Shown in pieces: positions 30,398-41,027 of a stretch of DNA of 64,000 bases. The notes under the pieces were generated by a model. It was not told where the DNA came from and searched no databases. It saw only the letters and a program-made list of their open reading frames with translations. Within the stretch, counting starts at the first letter, position 1. Every line of letters starts with the position of its first letter. Location of the stretch: NCBI RefSeq assembly GCF_900114605.1, contig NZ_FOTP01000004.1, positions 248,001 to 312,000 on the forward strand. Reading direction: 5' to 3'. The stretch is from Bradyrhizobium sp. NFR13 (GTDB taxonomy: Bacteria > Pseudomonadota > Alphaproteobacteria > Rhizobiales > Xanthobacteraceae). Made by a program: the position numbers and the translations under genes.

Positions 30398-30408
30398 GGG
30401 TCAGTTCC

Positions 30409-31557
30409 TCAACGCTTGTAGCTGTGGGGGACGAAGGGCATGGGTGACACTTTCATCGGCATGCGCTGGCCGCGAAGCTCGGCATAGACGGTGGTGCCGT
30501 CGGCTGCCTGCGCGCTGGGCAGATAGCCCATTGCAATTGGCGCGCCGAGACTGGGGCCGAAACCGCCCGAGGTGACGCTGCCGATCGATTTGGTGGAGGT
30601 CGCATCCGCAAACAGCAACACACCTTCGCGCACTGGCGCGCGGCCTTCCGGCAGCAGGCCGATGCGCTTACGCGGCGCGCCGCCATCGAGCTGCGCCAGG
30701 ATCTTGTCGCTGCCGAGAAAACCGCCGGCGCGGGCGCCGCCGGTCCGGCGGCTCTTCTGGATCGACCAGTTCAACCCGCCTTCGACGGGCGTGGTCGTCG
30801 TGTCGATGTCATGGCCGTAGAGGCACAGCCCGGCTTCGAGACGCAGGCTGTCGCGGGCGCCGAGGCCAATCGGCAGCACGTCGGGATGGTCGAGTAGGGC
30901 AGCGGTCAGCGCTTCGGCCTGATCGTTCGGGATCGAGATCTCGTAGCCGTCTTCACCCGTATAGCCGGAGCGTGAGACGAAGCAGGCAATGCCGTTCACC
31001 TGATGCGGGCCGGCATCCATAAACTTCATCGCCGGTGCCTCAGGGCAGAATTTTGCCAGCACGTCCGCTGCCTTCGGACCCTGCAGCGCGATCAGTGCAC
31101 GGTCAGGCAGGGTTTCGATGATGCATGTGTCGGTGAGATGCGCGCGCAGATGCGCCTCGTCCTCGTCCTTGCAGGCGGCGTTGACCACCAGAAACAAATG
31201 ATCGCCGAAATTCGCCACCATCAGGTCGTCGAGAATGCCACCGGCGTCATTGGTGAACTGAGCGTAGCGCTGGCGGCCAGGCGCCAGCGCCAGAATGTCC
31301 ATCGGCACCAGCTTTTCGAGCGCCAAAGCGGCGTCTTCGAGTTTGCCGGACTTCGCCCGCAAGGTGAGCTGGCCCATATGGGAAACATCGAACAGTCCCG
31401 CCGCCGCGCGGGCGTGGAGATGCTCCTTCAGCACGCCGGTGGCGTATTGCACTGGCATGTCATAGCCGGCGAAGGGCACCATCTTGCCGCCACGGGCGAT
31501 GTGGAGGGCGTGCAGCGGCGTTTGTTTCAAAGTTGAGGGTTTATCGGTCGCTAGCAT
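30409..31557 (-). CDS. gcvT: Glycine cleavage system T protein (aminomethyltransferase)
   Basis: A 382-residue tetrahydrofolate-dependent aminomethyltransferase, first gene of gcvTHP. Family segments include PLHALHIARGGKMVPFAGYDMPVQY (key part GKMVPFAGYDMPVQY) near the start, FDVSHMGQL, SRSGYTGEDGYEI and GLGARDSLRLEAGLCLYGHD (key part ARDSLRLEAGLCLYG). A tandem glycine riboswitch lies in the leader, about 60 bases upstream. Confidence 0.97.
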   Translation of the reverse strand: MLATDKPSTLKQTPLHALHIARGGKMVPFAGYDMPVQYATGVLKEHLHARAAAGLFDVSHMGQLTLRAKSGKLEDAALALEKLVPMDILALAPGRQRYAQFTNDAGGILDDLMVANFGDHLFLVVNAACKDEDEAHLRAHLTDTCIIETLPDRALIALQGPKAADVLAKFCPEAPAMKFMDAGPHQVNGIACFVSRSGYTGEDGYEISIPNDQAEALTAALLDHPDVLPIGLGARDSLRLEAGLCLYGHDIDTTTTPVEGGLNWSIQKSRRTGGARAGGFLGSDKILAQLDGGAPRKRIGLLPEGRAPVREGVLLFADATSTKSIGSVTSGGFGPSLGAPIAMGYLPSAQAADGTTVYAELRGQRMPMKVSPMPFVPHSYKR

Positions 31558-31616
31558 GGTGACGGGTCCTCGCGGTTCCCCGGGACCATTCCCGGAGTGC
31601 CTGTACGAGCCCCATC

Positions 31617-31785
31617 TGTCGCTGTGCCTGAGAGTATTATCCCGTCGGCGGACGCCATTGGCCCATTCGGGCTCAAAGGCATCTCTTTCCAGATGCTAAC
31701 CTGTCACGCGGTCCTTTTGCCTGAGAGTTTCCGGGGCGGTTGCTCCTTCGGCGCCGGCCCAAACGGGCCGGTCTCTCCCGACGTG
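31617..31785 (-). ncRNA. Tandem glycine riboswitch in the gcvTHP leader
   Basis: Read on the minus strand, a first aptamer (about 31783-31711) has GGGAGAGACC, GGCGCCGAAGGAGCAA, CCGCCCCGG and AAACTCTCAGGCAAAAGGAC, all core pieces of the glycine aptamer. A second (about 31691-31619) has GGAAAGAGAT, a linking arm, and ACTCTCAGGCACAG. The two aptamers sit in tandem just before gcvT, as in known glycine-activated gcv leaders. Glycine binding is expected to switch expression on. The expression platform between 31617 and the ATG was not resolved. Confidence 0.93.
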
Positions 31786-32063
31786 ACGTCTTTCAACGCC
31801 GGCACAAGAGCATGCGTTCCCTGAATCTGTCAACGCGGTTCCGGCACCTATCAACGGCCCTGTGCTGCTGCGGCAAGCCCCTGATCCGCTTGAATGATCC
31901 CTTGTCATCCCCTTGCACAGTTTCTGGACAGCCCTAGTCCCGCCGGTCTAAAAGCAACCGGTTGTGGCATTGGCCGGCGGCAAATCTTCAAACAATTTGG
32001 CCGTGGGCGATTTTTAGGCGCCAAGTCTTGAACGTAACAAGTCTTGGGCGCAATGGGACTGAT

Positions 32064-34745
32064 ATGAGCGGCGTTAACGAGATCAGGTCGGCATTTCTGA
32101 ATTACTTCGCGGCGAATGGCCACGACATCGTGTCGTCGTCGCCGCTGGTGCCGCGCAACGACCCCACGCTGATGTTCACCAATGCCGGCATGGTGCAGTT
32201 CAAGAACGTTTTTACCGGCGTCGAGAAGCGGCCTTATCAGCGTGCAACGACGTCGCAGAAATGCGTCCGTGCCGGCGGCAAGCATAACGACCTCGACAAT
32301 GTCGGCTATACCGCGCGCCATCACACCTTCTTCGAGATGCTTGGTAACTTCTCGTTCGGCGACTATTTCAAGGAACGTGCGATCGAGCTCGCCTGGAACC
32401 TGATCACCAAGGAGTACGGCCTCGCCAAGGACCGCCTGCTGGTCACCGTCTATTCCGAGGACGATGAAGCCTTCGCGCTGTGGAAGAAGATCGGCCTGCC
32501 GGATTCCAAGATCATCCGCATCCCGACCTCGGACAATTTCTGGCAGATGGGCGATACCGGCCCGTGCGGTCCGTGTTCGGAAATCTTCTTCGACCATGGC
32601 GACAAGATTCCCGGTGGCCCTCCCGGCTCGCCAGATGAAGACGGCGACCGCTTCATCGAGATCTGGAATCTCGTTTTCATGCAGTTCGACCAGCTGGCGC
32701 CGGGCAACCGCATCTCGCTGCCGAAGCCGTCCATCGACACCGGCATGGGCCTCGAGCGCATCGCTGCGGTGCTGCAGGGCAAGCACGACAATTACGACAT
32801 CGACCTGTTCGTCGCGCTGATCCGCGCCATCGCCGATCTCACCGGCGCCGATCCGCAGGGCCCGATGAAGGCCTCGCTCCGCGTTATCGCCGACCATCTG
32901 CGCGCCTCGTCGTTCCTGATTGCCGATGGCGTGCTGCCGTCGAATGAAGGCCGCGGCTATGTGCTGCGCCGGATCATGCGCCGCGCCATGCGTCACGGCC
33001 AGTTGCTCGGCGCCAAGGAGCCGCTGATGTGGCGCCTTGTGTGGGCGCTGGTGCGCGAGATGGGCCAGGCCTATCCGGAGCTGGTGCGCGCCGAGAGCCT
33101 GATCGAGGAAACGCTGCGCCTCGAAGAGACGCGTTTCCGCAAGACGCTGGATCGTGGTCTCGGCATTCTCGACGACAAGAGCGCGTCGCTGAAGAAGGGC
33201 GACATGTTCGACGGCGAGACCGCCTTCACGCTGTACGACACCTATGGCTTCCCGCTCGATCTGACCCAGGACGCACTGCGCAACCGCGGCATCTCCGTCG
33301 ATATCGCGTCCTTCACCGATGCGATGGAGCAGCAGAAGGCAAAGGCGCGCGCGTCGCGCTTCTCCTCCGGCGAAACCGCGACGGAGGCGATCTGGTTCGA
33401 GCTGCGCGAAAAGCTCGGTGCTACGGAATTCCTCGGCTACGAGACCGAGAGCGCTGAAGGCGCGGTCACTGCGCTGGTGAAGGACGGCAAGGAAGTCGAC
33501 AGCCTTAAGGCCGGCGATACTGGCGCGATCATTCTCAACCAGACACCGTTCTATGCGGAGTCCGGCGGTCAGGTCGGCGACACCGGCGTGATATCAGGCG
33601 AAGGCATGACCTTCCGTGTGACCGAAACCCAGAAGCGCGCCGGCGATCTGTTCGCCCATATCGGCACCGTCGAGCAGGGTACACTGAAAGTCGGCGCAGC
33701 ACTGGCGCTCGACGTCGATCATATCAGACGCTCGTCGATCCGCGCCAACCACTCTGCGACGCATCTGCTGCATGAAGCGTTGCGTCAAGTGCTCGGCGAT
33801 CACATCGCCCAGCGCGGTTCGCTTGTGGCGCCCGATCGCTTGCGTTTCGACTTCGTGCATCAGAAGCCGATCACGGCCGATGAACTGCGCCGCGTCGAGG
33901 ATATCGCCAACAATGTCGTACTGGAAAACGACGCCGTCACCACGCGCCTGATGGCGGTGGATGATGCGCGCGAAGCCGGCGCGCGTGCGCTATTCGGCGA
34001 GAAATATGGCGACGAAGTCCGTGTCGTGTCGATGGGCAAGATGCCGCGCGATAGCGGCAGCAATGCGCTCGGCTGGTCGGTCGAACTCTGCGGCGGCACC
34101 CATGTGAAGCGGACTGGCGACATCGGCATGATCTCGGTCACGGCCGAGAGCGCGGTGGCGTCCGGCGTCCGTCGCATCGAGGCGCTCACGGGCAATCAGG
34201 CGCGTCATCACGCCAATGAGACGATCCAGCTTGCGAAGACCGCGGCGAACGAACTCCGCACTACGCTCGACGATATGCCGGCACGGATCGCCGCGCTGAT
34301 GGATGAGCGCAAGAAGCTGGAGCGTGAACTGTCCGAGGCGAAGAAGATCATCGCCATGGGCGGCGGTGCTGCGACCGGCGCGTTGGCCGCTGGTGGCGCG
34401 GCCGCCGACGTCAAGACTGTCGGTGACGTCAAGCTGATGGCCAAGAGTGTGTCGGGCATCGAGATGAAGGATCTCAAGAGCCTGGCCGATGCCGGCAAGA
34501 AGCAGCTTGGTTCGGGTGTTGTCGCGATCATCAATGTCGGTGAAGACGGCAAGGCCGGTGTCGTGGTCGGCGTCACCGAGGACCTGATCAAGCGCTTCAG
34601 CGCCGTCGATCTGGTGAAGCTCGCCTCTGAAGCTCTCGGCGGCAAGGGGGGCGGCGGGCGTCCTGATATGGCGCAGGCCGGTGGTCCGGATGGCGCGAAG
34701 GCCGATGCAGCACTGGCTGCGATCGAAGCGGCGATCGGTAACTGA
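32064..34745 (+). CDS. alaS: Alanyl-tRNA synthetase
   Basis: An 893-residue class II synthetase that charges tRNA-Ala. The aminoacylation domain (about 1-460) starts [15 protein letters not shown]; the editing domain has HSATH (about residue 564) and CGGTHVKR (about 675) as zinc ligands; the C-Ala/DHHA1 part follows a coiled segment at about 735-770. The ATG at 32064 is chosen because family sequence starts there; the same frame is open for 34 more codons upstream without homology. Confidence 0.97.
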   Translation: MSGVNEIRSAFLNYFAANGHDIVSSSPLVPRNDPTLMFTNAGMVQFKNVFTGVEKRPYQRATTSQKCVRAGGKHNDLDNVGYTARHHTFFEMLGNFSFGDYFKERAIELAWNLITKEYGLAKDRLLVTVYSEDDEAFALWKKIGLPDSKIIRIPTSDNFWQMGDTGPCGPCSEIFFDHGDKIPGGPPGSPDEDGDRFIEIWNLVFMQFDQLAPGNRISLPKPSIDTGMGLERIAAVLQGKHDNYDIDLFVALIRAIADLTGADPQGPMKASLRVIADHLRASSFLIADGVLPSNEGRGYVLRRIMRRAMRHGQLLGAKEPLMWRLVWALVREMGQAYPELVRAESLIEETLRLEETRFRKTLDRGLGILDDKSASLKKGDMFDGETAFTLYDTYGFPLDLTQDALRNRGISVDIASFTDAMEQQKAKARASRFSSGETATEAIWFELREKLGATEFLGYETESAEGAVTALVKDGKEVDSLKAGDTGAIILNQTPFYAESGGQVGDTGVISGEGMTFRVTETQKRAGDLFAHIGTVEQGTLKVGAALALDVDHIRRSSIRANHSATHLLHEALRQVLGDHIAQRGSLVAPDRLRFDFVHQKPITADELRRVEDIANNVVLENDAVTTRLMAVDDAREAGARALFGEKYGDEVRVVSMGKMPRDSGSNALGWSVELCGGTHVKRTGDIGMISVTAESAVASGVRRIEALTGNQARHHANETIQLAKTAANELRTTLDDMPARIAALMDERKKLERELSEAKKIIAMGGGAATGALAAGGAAADVKTVGDVKLMAKSVSGIEMKDLKSLADAGKKQLGSGVVAIINVGEDGKAGVVVGVTEDLIKRFSAVDLVKLASEALGGKGGGGRPDMAQAGGPDGAKADAALAAIEAAIGN

Positions 34746-34975
34746 TCTTGTCATTCCGGAGGCGTGCGAGCGTCAGCTCGCGCGCCCCCGGAATCCCGCA
34801 ATGTGACTCTAGCATCGAGATTCCTCGCCATTCCTATTGGAATGGCTGAGGCTCGCGCTCTCAGCTACGCTGAGACCGCGCCCGAGAATGACAGTACTGT
34901 CCGCGCAACCCCACCTCGCGATGACGTGACCGGTTGACGCTGCGACCATGAGTAGCCTCTGACGAGGCTGGTATC
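34746..34975. repeat. Palindromic intergenic repeat cluster
   Basis: Contains GTCATTCCGGAGGCG and its partner CGCGCCCCCGGAAT near the start (34749-34796), a smaller hairpin CCATTCCTATTGGAATGG (34828-34845), and GAATGACAG further on. It fills the gap between alaS and the antiporter. The units resemble the element at 46287. Confidence 0.6.
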
Positions 34976-35002
34976 CCATGCGTCCATGCGGCAAAAAGCG
35001 GC

Positions 35003-36691
35003 ATGGAGCACAACACCCCTCTGATTTCGACAGTCGTCGTCGGCCTCGTGCTGGCTTTCATTCTCGGTCTGGTTGCGCAACGCATTCGCGTTTCACCGTT
35101 GGTTGGATATCTTCTCGCCGGCGTGCTGATGGGGCCGTTTACGCCCGGCTATGTGGCGGACCAGAATATCGCCAATGAACTCGCGGAAATTGGCATCATC
35201 CTCTTGATGTTCGGCGTCGGCCTGCATTTCTCGCTGAAGGATTTGCTGTCGGTCAAGAATATCGCGATCCCCGGCGCCATCGTGCAGATCTCTGTGGCAA
35301 CGCTGCTTGGCATAGGCCTTGGCGAGGCACTCGGTTGGTCGTTCGGCGGCGGCCTGGTGTTTGGCCTTGCGCTGTCGGTGGCTTCGACGGTGGTGCTGCT
35401 TCGCGCGCTGCAGGAACGACGTCTGGTGGACAGCGAGCGCGGCCGCATCGCCATCGGCTGGCTGATCGTCGAGGATCTCGCGATGGTGCTGACGCTGGTG
35501 CTGCTGCCGGCGATCGCGGGGTTGCTGAAGGGCGAGGGTAACGGTGCCAGCATGTCGTCGCTGGCGATGCCAGTCTTGATTACGCTCGGCAAGGTCGCGG
35601 GCTTCGTCATCTTCATGCTGGTGGTCGGCCGCCGCGTCATCCCGATGCTGCTGCACTATGTGGCGCATACCGGATCGCGGGAATTGTTTCGTCTCGCGGT
35701 GTTCGCCATCTCGCTCGGGGTCGCCTTCGGCGCAGCGCTTGTTTTCGACGTGTCGTTCGCGCTGGGCGCCTTCTTCGCCGGCATGATCCTCAGTGAGTCC
35801 GAACTCAGCCAACGCGCCGCCAACGAGACGCTGCCGCTACGTGATGCGTTCGCGGTACTGTTCTTCGTCTCGGTCGGCATGCTGGTCGATCCGGCGATCA
35901 TTCTGCGCGAACCGCTGCCGCTGCTCGCCACAGTATTCATCATCCTGTTTGGCAAGTCGGCGGCGGCCTTCGGTATCGTCCGGCTGTTCGGCTATCCGAC
36001 CTCGACGGCGCTGACGATCTCCGCCTCGCTGGCGCAGATCGGTGAATTTTCCTTCATTCTCGTCAGTCTCGGTGTGGGCCTTGGTTTGTTGCCGGATCGC
36101 GGCCGCGATCTCGTGCTCGCTGGCGCAATTATCTCGATCATGCTCAATCCGCTGTTCTTCGCATTGCTCGATCGCTTCCTGGCCGACAAGGACGCGAAAG
36201 CGGCGGCGGCGAGTGAAGCTGCTGCTGTGGACAAGGAGAAAGCGGTCCCGCGCGTCCCGCTCCCGGAAACCCAGCTTAAGGATCACGTCGTGTTGGTTGG
36301 TCATGGCCGCGTCGGCAGCGTAGTCAGCAGAGCGCTCCGTTTGAACAATACGCCATTGCTGGTGATCGAGGACACGCCGGGCGTCGTCGAGCGCCTGCAA
36401 AGCCTGGGTGTTGAAGTGATCACCGGCAATGCCGCGGCGCCGGATATGCTGCAGGCTGCGAATGTGATGGGGGCGAAGGGACTCCTAGTCGCGATTCCCG
36501 ATGCTTTTGAAGGCGGTCAGATCGTCGCCAAGGCGCGCGCCCTCAGCCCCACACTGCCGATCATTGCCCGCGCCCATTCCGAAGAAGAGATCGCGCATCT
36601 CAAGCATCACGGCGCCAATGTCGTGATCATGGGCGAGCAGGAGATCGCCAAGGCGATGCTCCTGCAGATCGGCGCGACAGCGCCTGTTTAG
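35003..36691 (+). CDS. ybaL: Kef-type cation:proton antiporter with RCK/TrkA-N domain (YbaL-like)
   Basis: A 562-residue CPA2-family antiporter. About 12 membrane helices span residues 6-400, followed by a cytosolic TrkA-N/RCK domain from about residue 425 with the dinucleotide motif VLVGHGRVGS. Such proteins exchange K+ or Na+ for H+ and are gated by nucleotide or glutathione-type ligands. The layout matches YbaL rather than KefB/C because of the short RCK linker. It appears to be a single-gene unit. Confidence 0.88.
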   Translation: MEHNTPLISTVVVGLVLAFILGLVAQRIRVSPLVGYLLAGVLMGPFTPGYVADQNIANELAEIGIILLMFGVGLHFSLKDLLSVKNIAIPGAIVQISVATLLGIGLGEALGWSFGGGLVFGLALSVASTVVLLRALQERRLVDSERGRIAIGWLIVEDLAMVLTLVLLPAIAGLLKGEGNGASMSSLAMPVLITLGKVAGFVIFMLVVGRRVIPMLLHYVAHTGSRELFRLAVFAISLGVAFGAALVFDVSFALGAFFAGMILSESELSQRAANETLPLRDAFAVLFFVSVGMLVDPAIILREPLPLLATVFIILFGKSAAAFGIVRLFGYPTSTALTISASLAQIGEFSFILVSLGVGLGLLPDRGRDLVLAGAIISIMLNPLFFALLDRFLADKDAKAAAASEAAAVDKEKAVPRVPLPETQLKDHVVLVGHGRVGSVVSRALRLNNTPLLVIEDTPGVVERLQSLGVEVITGNAAAPDMLQAANVMGAKGLLVAIPDAFEGGQIVAKARALSPTLPIIARAHSEEEIAHLKHHGANVVIMGEQEIAKAMLLQIGATAPV

Positions 36692-36710
36692 TCGCGCCGT
36701 TGCGCGTTCG

Positions 36711-37415
36711 CTACACCGACCGCGTCATGCCGCCATCGACGCGGATATTCTGGCCGGTGATATAGCCAGCGCCCTCCGACGCGAGAAATGCAACGGTAGC
36801 GGCGATCTCCTCACTCTTGCCGTAGCGCTGCATGGGCACGCTCGTGCGGCGCTCCTCGGTGGCCGGCAGACTGTCGATCCAGCCGGGCAGCACGTTGTTC
36901 ATCCGTACATTGTCGGCGGCGAAACTGTCTGCGAACAGCTTTGTGTAGGCGGCGAGGCCGGCGCGGAACACGGCTGATGTCGGAAACATCGCCGAGGGCT
37001 CGAACGCCCAGGCGGTGGAGATGTTAATGATCACGCCGGACTTCTGCTTCTGCATGATCGGCGTCACCAGCCGGGTCGGCCGGACGACATTCATCAGATA
37101 GACATCCAAGCCGGTGTGCCACTGCTCATCGGTAATATCGAGAATGGGCGCACGTGGGCCGTGGCCGGCACTGTTTACCAGCGCATCGATCCGGCCCCAT
37201 TTCTCCAGCGTGCCATCGACAAGCCGCTTCAGATCGTCGTTCGATTGGTTGGAGCCGGTCACGCCGATGCCGCCGAGCTCCTGCGCGAGCGCTTCACCTT
37301 TGCCGGACGACGACAGGATCGCGAGTTTGAAGCCGTCGGCTGCAAGGCGGCGTGCGGATGCGGCGCCCATGCCGCTTCCACCAGCCGCGATGATGGCGAC
37401 TTTGTCGGATGACAT
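36711..37415 (-). CDS. Atypical short-chain dehydrogenase/reductase
   Basis: About 234 residues of the SDR Rossmann fold, with an N-terminal AAGGSGMGAASARRLA dinucleotide motif, NSAGHGP (the NAG motif) at about residue 86, NISTAWA with the catalytic-type Ser, and the C-terminal GYITGQNIRVDGG. The usual YxxxK pair is absent: the aligned place reads SAVFRAGLAAYTK, so a classic hydride-transfer centre is missing. The ATG at 37415 follows AGGGAGACC, a good ribosome site. The enzyme may be inactive, use other residues, or act as a binding protein. Confidence 0.82.
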   Translation of the reverse strand: MSSDKVAIIAAGGSGMGAASARRLAADGFKLAILSSSGKGEALAQELGGIGVTGSNQSNDDLKRLVDGTLEKWGRIDALVNSAGHGPRAPILDITDEQWHTGLDVYLMNVVRPTRLVTPIMQKQKSGVIINISTAWAFEPSAMFPTSAVFRAGLAAYTKLFADSFAADNVRMNNVLPGWIDSLPATEERRTSVPMQRYGKSEEIAATVAFLASEGAGYITGQNIRVDGGMTRSV

Positions 37416-37453
37416 GAGACGGTCTCCCTGAATGTTGTTCGGATCGTATTGCT

Positions 37454-39517
37454 CTAGCGGCAAATCGTTCGGCGTAGAAACGCAAAACCCAGCGCCTGGC
37501 TCTGCGCCTGCTTGGTATTGTCCACCGCGCCGGAGTGTCCACCTGCGACAGTTTCGTTGAACCAGACGGGATAGCCAAGCTCTTCGAGCTTCGCCGCCAT
37601 CTTGCGGGCGTGGCCGGGATGGACGCGGTCGTCGGTCCGGTTGGTGGTGATGAAGATTGGCGGATAGGTCTTGCCGGGCGCGATCAGGTGATAGGGCGAG
37701 AACTTCCGGATAAAGGCCCATTCGTCGGCGATTTCCGGATCGCCATATTCTGCAATCCAGCTCTGACCCGCGAGCAGTTTGGTATAACGCGCCATATCGA
37801 GCAGCGGCACGCTGCACCAGACCGCGCCGAACAGTTCCGGATAGCGTGTCAGCATGTTGCCGACGAGCAGACCGCCATTGCTGCCGCCATGGCAGGCGAG
37901 CTTCTGCGGCGTCGTTACGCCGGATACTGCGAGATCGCGTGCCACCGCAGCGAAGTCGTCATGTGCCAGATGTTTGGTCGCCTTGCGCGAGGCGAGATGC
38001 CAGCCCGGTCCGAACTCGCCGCCGCCACGGATATTGGCGAGCGCATAGAGGTTGCCCTGTTCGAGCCAGAGCTTGCCGATGACGCCCATATAGGACGGCG
38101 TCAGCGAAACTTCGAAGCCGCCATAGCCGTAGAGGATCGTCGGCCGTGGCGCGTCCGATGCTTGGAGGTTCTTGCCGATCAGGAAATAGGGGATCCTTGT
38201 GCCGTCGGCCGCTACCGCGTGGCACTGCTTCACCTGGATGCCGGTTGCGTCGAATGAGCGTGGCGAGGATTTCAGCGGTTCGAGATCGCCGGCGCCATGC
38301 CATAGCGCCGTTGTCGTTGGTCGGTCGAAGCCGGTGACGGTGAGCAGCATATCCTTGCCAAGATCGGGATCGTCTTCACCGCCGAAGGCCGCAACGCTGA
38401 TCGAGGCGTTGTCGGGCAGACCCGGGACGGGAGTCTCGATCCAGCCGTCGCCGGAACGCCTTGTGAGCATGATGCGGGCGCGGACATTGTCGAGGATCTG
38501 CAAGACGACGCCGTGGCGCGTTTCAAGCCAGGATTCCAACGCGCGCGTAGGCGTCGGTGTGAAAATGATCTCGAAGTCGCGTGCGCCGTCGAGGAAGCGA
38601 TCGAGATTGATCACTGCCAGTGCGCCACTGGGGATGACCATGCCGCTCACGGTCCAGTCCTGCTTCGGGCTGACGAGCAGATCGTCGGCATCGCCGGAGA
38701 TGGATACTTCTTCGGGCAGGTCAAGTCGTACGCGCTGTCCGGCATGGGGGCCGTTCTTTTGTTCGACTGATATATGCGAGCGCGTGAAATCCAGCGCGCG
38801 CCAATACATCAAGCGCTCATGGGTCGGTCGGCGGTCGACGCCGAACCAGGCGGCGACGTCCTGCTTCTCGACCTCGAACACCCTCTCGGCCGATGCCAGC
38901 GGCGTGCCGCGCTTCCATTTTCTGACAACGCGGGCGTAGCCGGCTTCTGTGGTGTCGCCAGGATTCTGCGCGCTGCCGAACAGCAGCGTGTCCTGATCGA
39001 GCCAGCTCACCTGGGTCTTGGCTTTCGGGATGAAGAAGCCGTCCGCGACGAAGCTCTTGCTCGGAATATCGAATTCGCGGACTTCGATGGCATCGGTGCC
39101 GTTGAAGGACAGGCTGATCAACGCACGGGTTTTGTCTGGTGATCGTGCGGCGCCGGAGAAAGCCCAGGAGATTCCCTCAGCCTTGTTGAGTGCATCGATG
39201 TCGAGCAGGACGTCCCATTCGGGCTTATCCAGCTTGTAGCTCTCCAACGTCGTGCGGCGCCACAATCCGCGCGGATGACTCGCGTCCTTCCAGAAATTGT
39301 AGAGGTGATCGCCCGATTTGCCGACGAAGGGAATGCGATCATCGGCATTCAGGATCGTCAGTACTGCATCGTAGTCGGCGCGATAGGCGTCGTCGCAGAG
39401 AAAGTCGTCGGTGCGTTTGTTCTGCGCCTCGACCCAGGTGACGGCCTTGTCGCCTTCGATCTCTTCGAGCCAGAGATAGGAATCGTCATGGCCGTCGGCG
39501 GGATTTAGCGCAGTCAT
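37454..39517 (-). CDS. Prolyl oligopeptidase family serine peptidase (S9A)
   Basis: About 687 residues with an N-terminal beta-propeller (about 70-400) and a C-terminal alpha/beta hydrolase domain. The nucleophile Ser is in GGSNGGLLVG, and the catalytic His in AGGHSGAVDN close to the end; NRTDDRVHPGH supplies the Asp. The ATG at 39517 has GAGGTGACCCG before it; an upstream ATG at 39547 lacks such a site. No signal peptide, so the enzyme probably trims short proline-containing peptides in the cytoplasm. It is followed by the atypical SDR 38 bases downstream. Confidence 0.92.
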   Translation of the reverse strand: MTALNPADGHDDSYLWLEEIEGDKAVTWVEAQNKRTDDFLCDDAYRADYDAVLTILNADDRIPFVGKSGDHLYNFWKDASHPRGLWRRTTLESYKLDKPEWDVLLDIDALNKAEGISWAFSGAARSPDKTRALISLSFNGTDAIEVREFDIPSKSFVADGFFIPKAKTQVSWLDQDTLLFGSAQNPGDTTEAGYARVVRKWKRGTPLASAERVFEVEKQDVAAWFGVDRRPTHERLMYWRALDFTRSHISVEQKNGPHAGQRVRLDLPEEVSISGDADDLLVSPKQDWTVSGMVIPSGALAVINLDRFLDGARDFEIIFTPTPTRALESWLETRHGVVLQILDNVRARIMLTRRSGDGWIETPVPGLPDNASISVAAFGGEDDPDLGKDMLLTVTGFDRPTTTALWHGAGDLEPLKSSPRSFDATGIQVKQCHAVAADGTRIPYFLIGKNLQASDAPRPTILYGYGGFEVSLTPSYMGVIGKLWLEQGNLYALANIRGGGEFGPGWHLASRKATKHLAHDDFAAVARDLAVSGVTTPQKLACHGGSNGGLLVGNMLTRYPELFGAVWCSVPLLDMARYTKLLAGQSWIAEYGDPEIADEWAFIRKFSPYHLIAPGKTYPPIFITTNRTDDRVHPGHARKMAAKLEELGYPVWFNETVAGGHSGAVDNTKQAQSQALGFAFLRRTICR

Positions 39518-39543
39518 CGGGTCACCTCGAAAAAGGGTCGTCT

Positions 39544-39582
39544 CCAAAAAGAAAGTCCGGGCGCCTGAGGCAGCCCGGACTT
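39544..39582 (-). terminator. Intrinsic terminator of icd
   Basis: The stem AAGTCCGGGC (39553-39562) pairs with GCCCGGACTT (39573-39582), followed on the minus strand by TCTTTTTGG. It lies 30 bases past the icd stop and before the start of the peptidase gene. Confidence 0.8.
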
Positions 39583-39611
39583 CAACTCATGCAGTCAGGA
39601 GCGGGCGGAAA

Positions 39612-40826
39612 TCAGGCCGCCAGCGCCTTGGTCAGGTTTTCCGCGACCTTGTCGAGGAAGCCCGTGGTCGAGAGCCAACGTTGGTCGGCGCCGACCAGGA
39701 GCGCGAGATCCTTGGTCATGTAACCGGCCTCAACGGTGTCGACGCAGACCTTCTCGAGGGTCTTGGCGAACTTGGCCAGCTCGGCATTGTTGTCGAGCTT
39801 GGCGCGGTGGGCGAGGCCCTGGGTCCAGGCGAAGATCGACGCGATCGAGTTGGTCGAGGTTTCCTTGCCCTTCTGGTGCTCGCGGTAGTGACGGGTCACG
39901 GTGCCATGGGCAGCTTCGGCTTCCACTACCGAACCGTCCGGTGTCAGCAGCACCGAGGTCATCAGGCCGAGCGAGCCGTAGCCCTGAGCCACGGTGTCGG
40001 ACTGCACGTCGCCGTCGTAGTTCTTACAGGCCCAGACGTAACCGCCCGACCACTTCATCGCCGCGGCGACCATGTCGTCGATCAGGCGATGCTCGTAGGT
40101 GATCTTCGCGGCTTCGAACTTGGTCTTGAATTCGGCATCGAAGATTTCCTGGAAGATGTCCTTGAAGCGACCGTCATAGACCTTGAGGATGGTGTTCTTG
40201 GTCGACAGGTAGACCGGAACGCCGCGCGACAGGCCGTAGTTCAGCGATGCGCGTGCGAAGTCGCGGATCGAGTCGTCGAGGTTGTACATGCTCATGGCGA
40301 CGCCGGCGCCCGGAGCCTGGAACACTTCGCGCTCGATCACGGTGCCGTCTTCACCGACGAACTTCATCGTCAGCGTGCCCTTGCCCGGGAACTTGATGTC
40401 GGTGGCGCGGTACTGGTCGCCGAACGCGTGGCGGCCGATGATGATCGGCTTGGTCCAGCCGGGGACGAGGCGCGGCACGTTGCTGCAGATGATCGGTTCG
40501 CGGAAGATCACGCCGCCGAGGATGTTGCGGATGGTGCCGTTCGGCGACTTCCACATCTGCTTGAGGCCGAATTCCTTCACGCGCGCTTCATCGGGGGTGA
40601 TGGTGGCGCACTTCACGCCGACGCCGTACTTCTTGATCGCGTGGGCGGCGTCGATGGTGACCTGATCGTCGGTCTTGTCGCGGTATTCCATCCCGAGGTC
40701 GAAATACATCAGGTTGACGTCAAGGAAGGGGTTGATCAGCTTGTCCTTGATGTACTGCCAGATGATCCGGGTCATCTCATCGCCGTCGAGTTCGACGACG
40801 GGGTTGGCTACCTTGATTTTTGCCAT
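39612..40826 (-). CDS. icd: NADP-dependent isocitrate dehydrogenase
   Basis: A 404-residue isocitrate dehydrogenase of the homodimeric, mitochondrial-like subtype, which oxidatively decarboxylates isocitrate to 2-oxoglutarate in the TCA cycle. The start [20 protein letters not shown] (key part [14 protein letters not shown]), substrate residues in [12 protein letters not shown], and [16 protein letters not shown] near the cofactor site are visible. The ATG at 40826 is the family start; the open frame runs further up without homology. Confidence 0.97.
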   Translation of the reverse strand: MAKIKVANPVVELDGDEMTRIIWQYIKDKLINPFLDVNLMYFDLGMEYRDKTDDQVTIDAAHAIKKYGVGVKCATITPDEARVKEFGLKQMWKSPNGTIRNILGGVIFREPIICSNVPRLVPGWTKPIIIGRHAFGDQYRATDIKFPGKGTLTMKFVGEDGTVIEREVFQAPGAGVAMSMYNLDDSIRDFARASLNYGLSRGVPVYLSTKNTILKVYDGRFKDIFQEIFDAEFKTKFEAAKITYEHRLIDDMVAAAMKWSGGYVWACKNYDGDVQSDTVAQGYGSLGLMTSVLLTPDGSVVEAEAAHGTVTRHYREHQKGKETSTNSIASIFAWTQGLAHRAKLDNNAELAKFAKTLEKVCVDTVEAGYMTKDLALLVGADQRWLSTTGFLDKVAENLTKALAA

Positions 40827-40893
40827 GGTGGTTCGGGCCTTTAGCGCGTTGCGGGAGGGATGATTTGTAGGGGGGCTATAGCACCGCGCAGGA

Positions 40894-41018
40894 CCCGGCG
40901 AAAGCCGCGGCGTCATGCAGTTTCGGCGCAATTTTCAGCCCAAAACGCAGGCTGTTTTTGCTCAAAATGCAGCCTGCGCCGCGCTGCCCGCCGCCACCTA
41001 CCAGCTCACCGGCAGGCG
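40894..41018. repeat. Scar copy A: relic of the membrane hydrolase 3' end
   Basis: About 125 bases that align at roughly 80 percent with 42935-43058, which spans the end of the intact alpha/beta hydrolase gene. Read on the minus strand it gives SW-stop-VAAGSAAQAAF-stop against VTWYVVAGTATQAAF-stop in the intact gene, so it is a broken remnant. It lies directly after the stop end of the carbamoyltransferase gene. Confidence 0.8.
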
Positions 41019-41027
41019 GCCGTGCCG

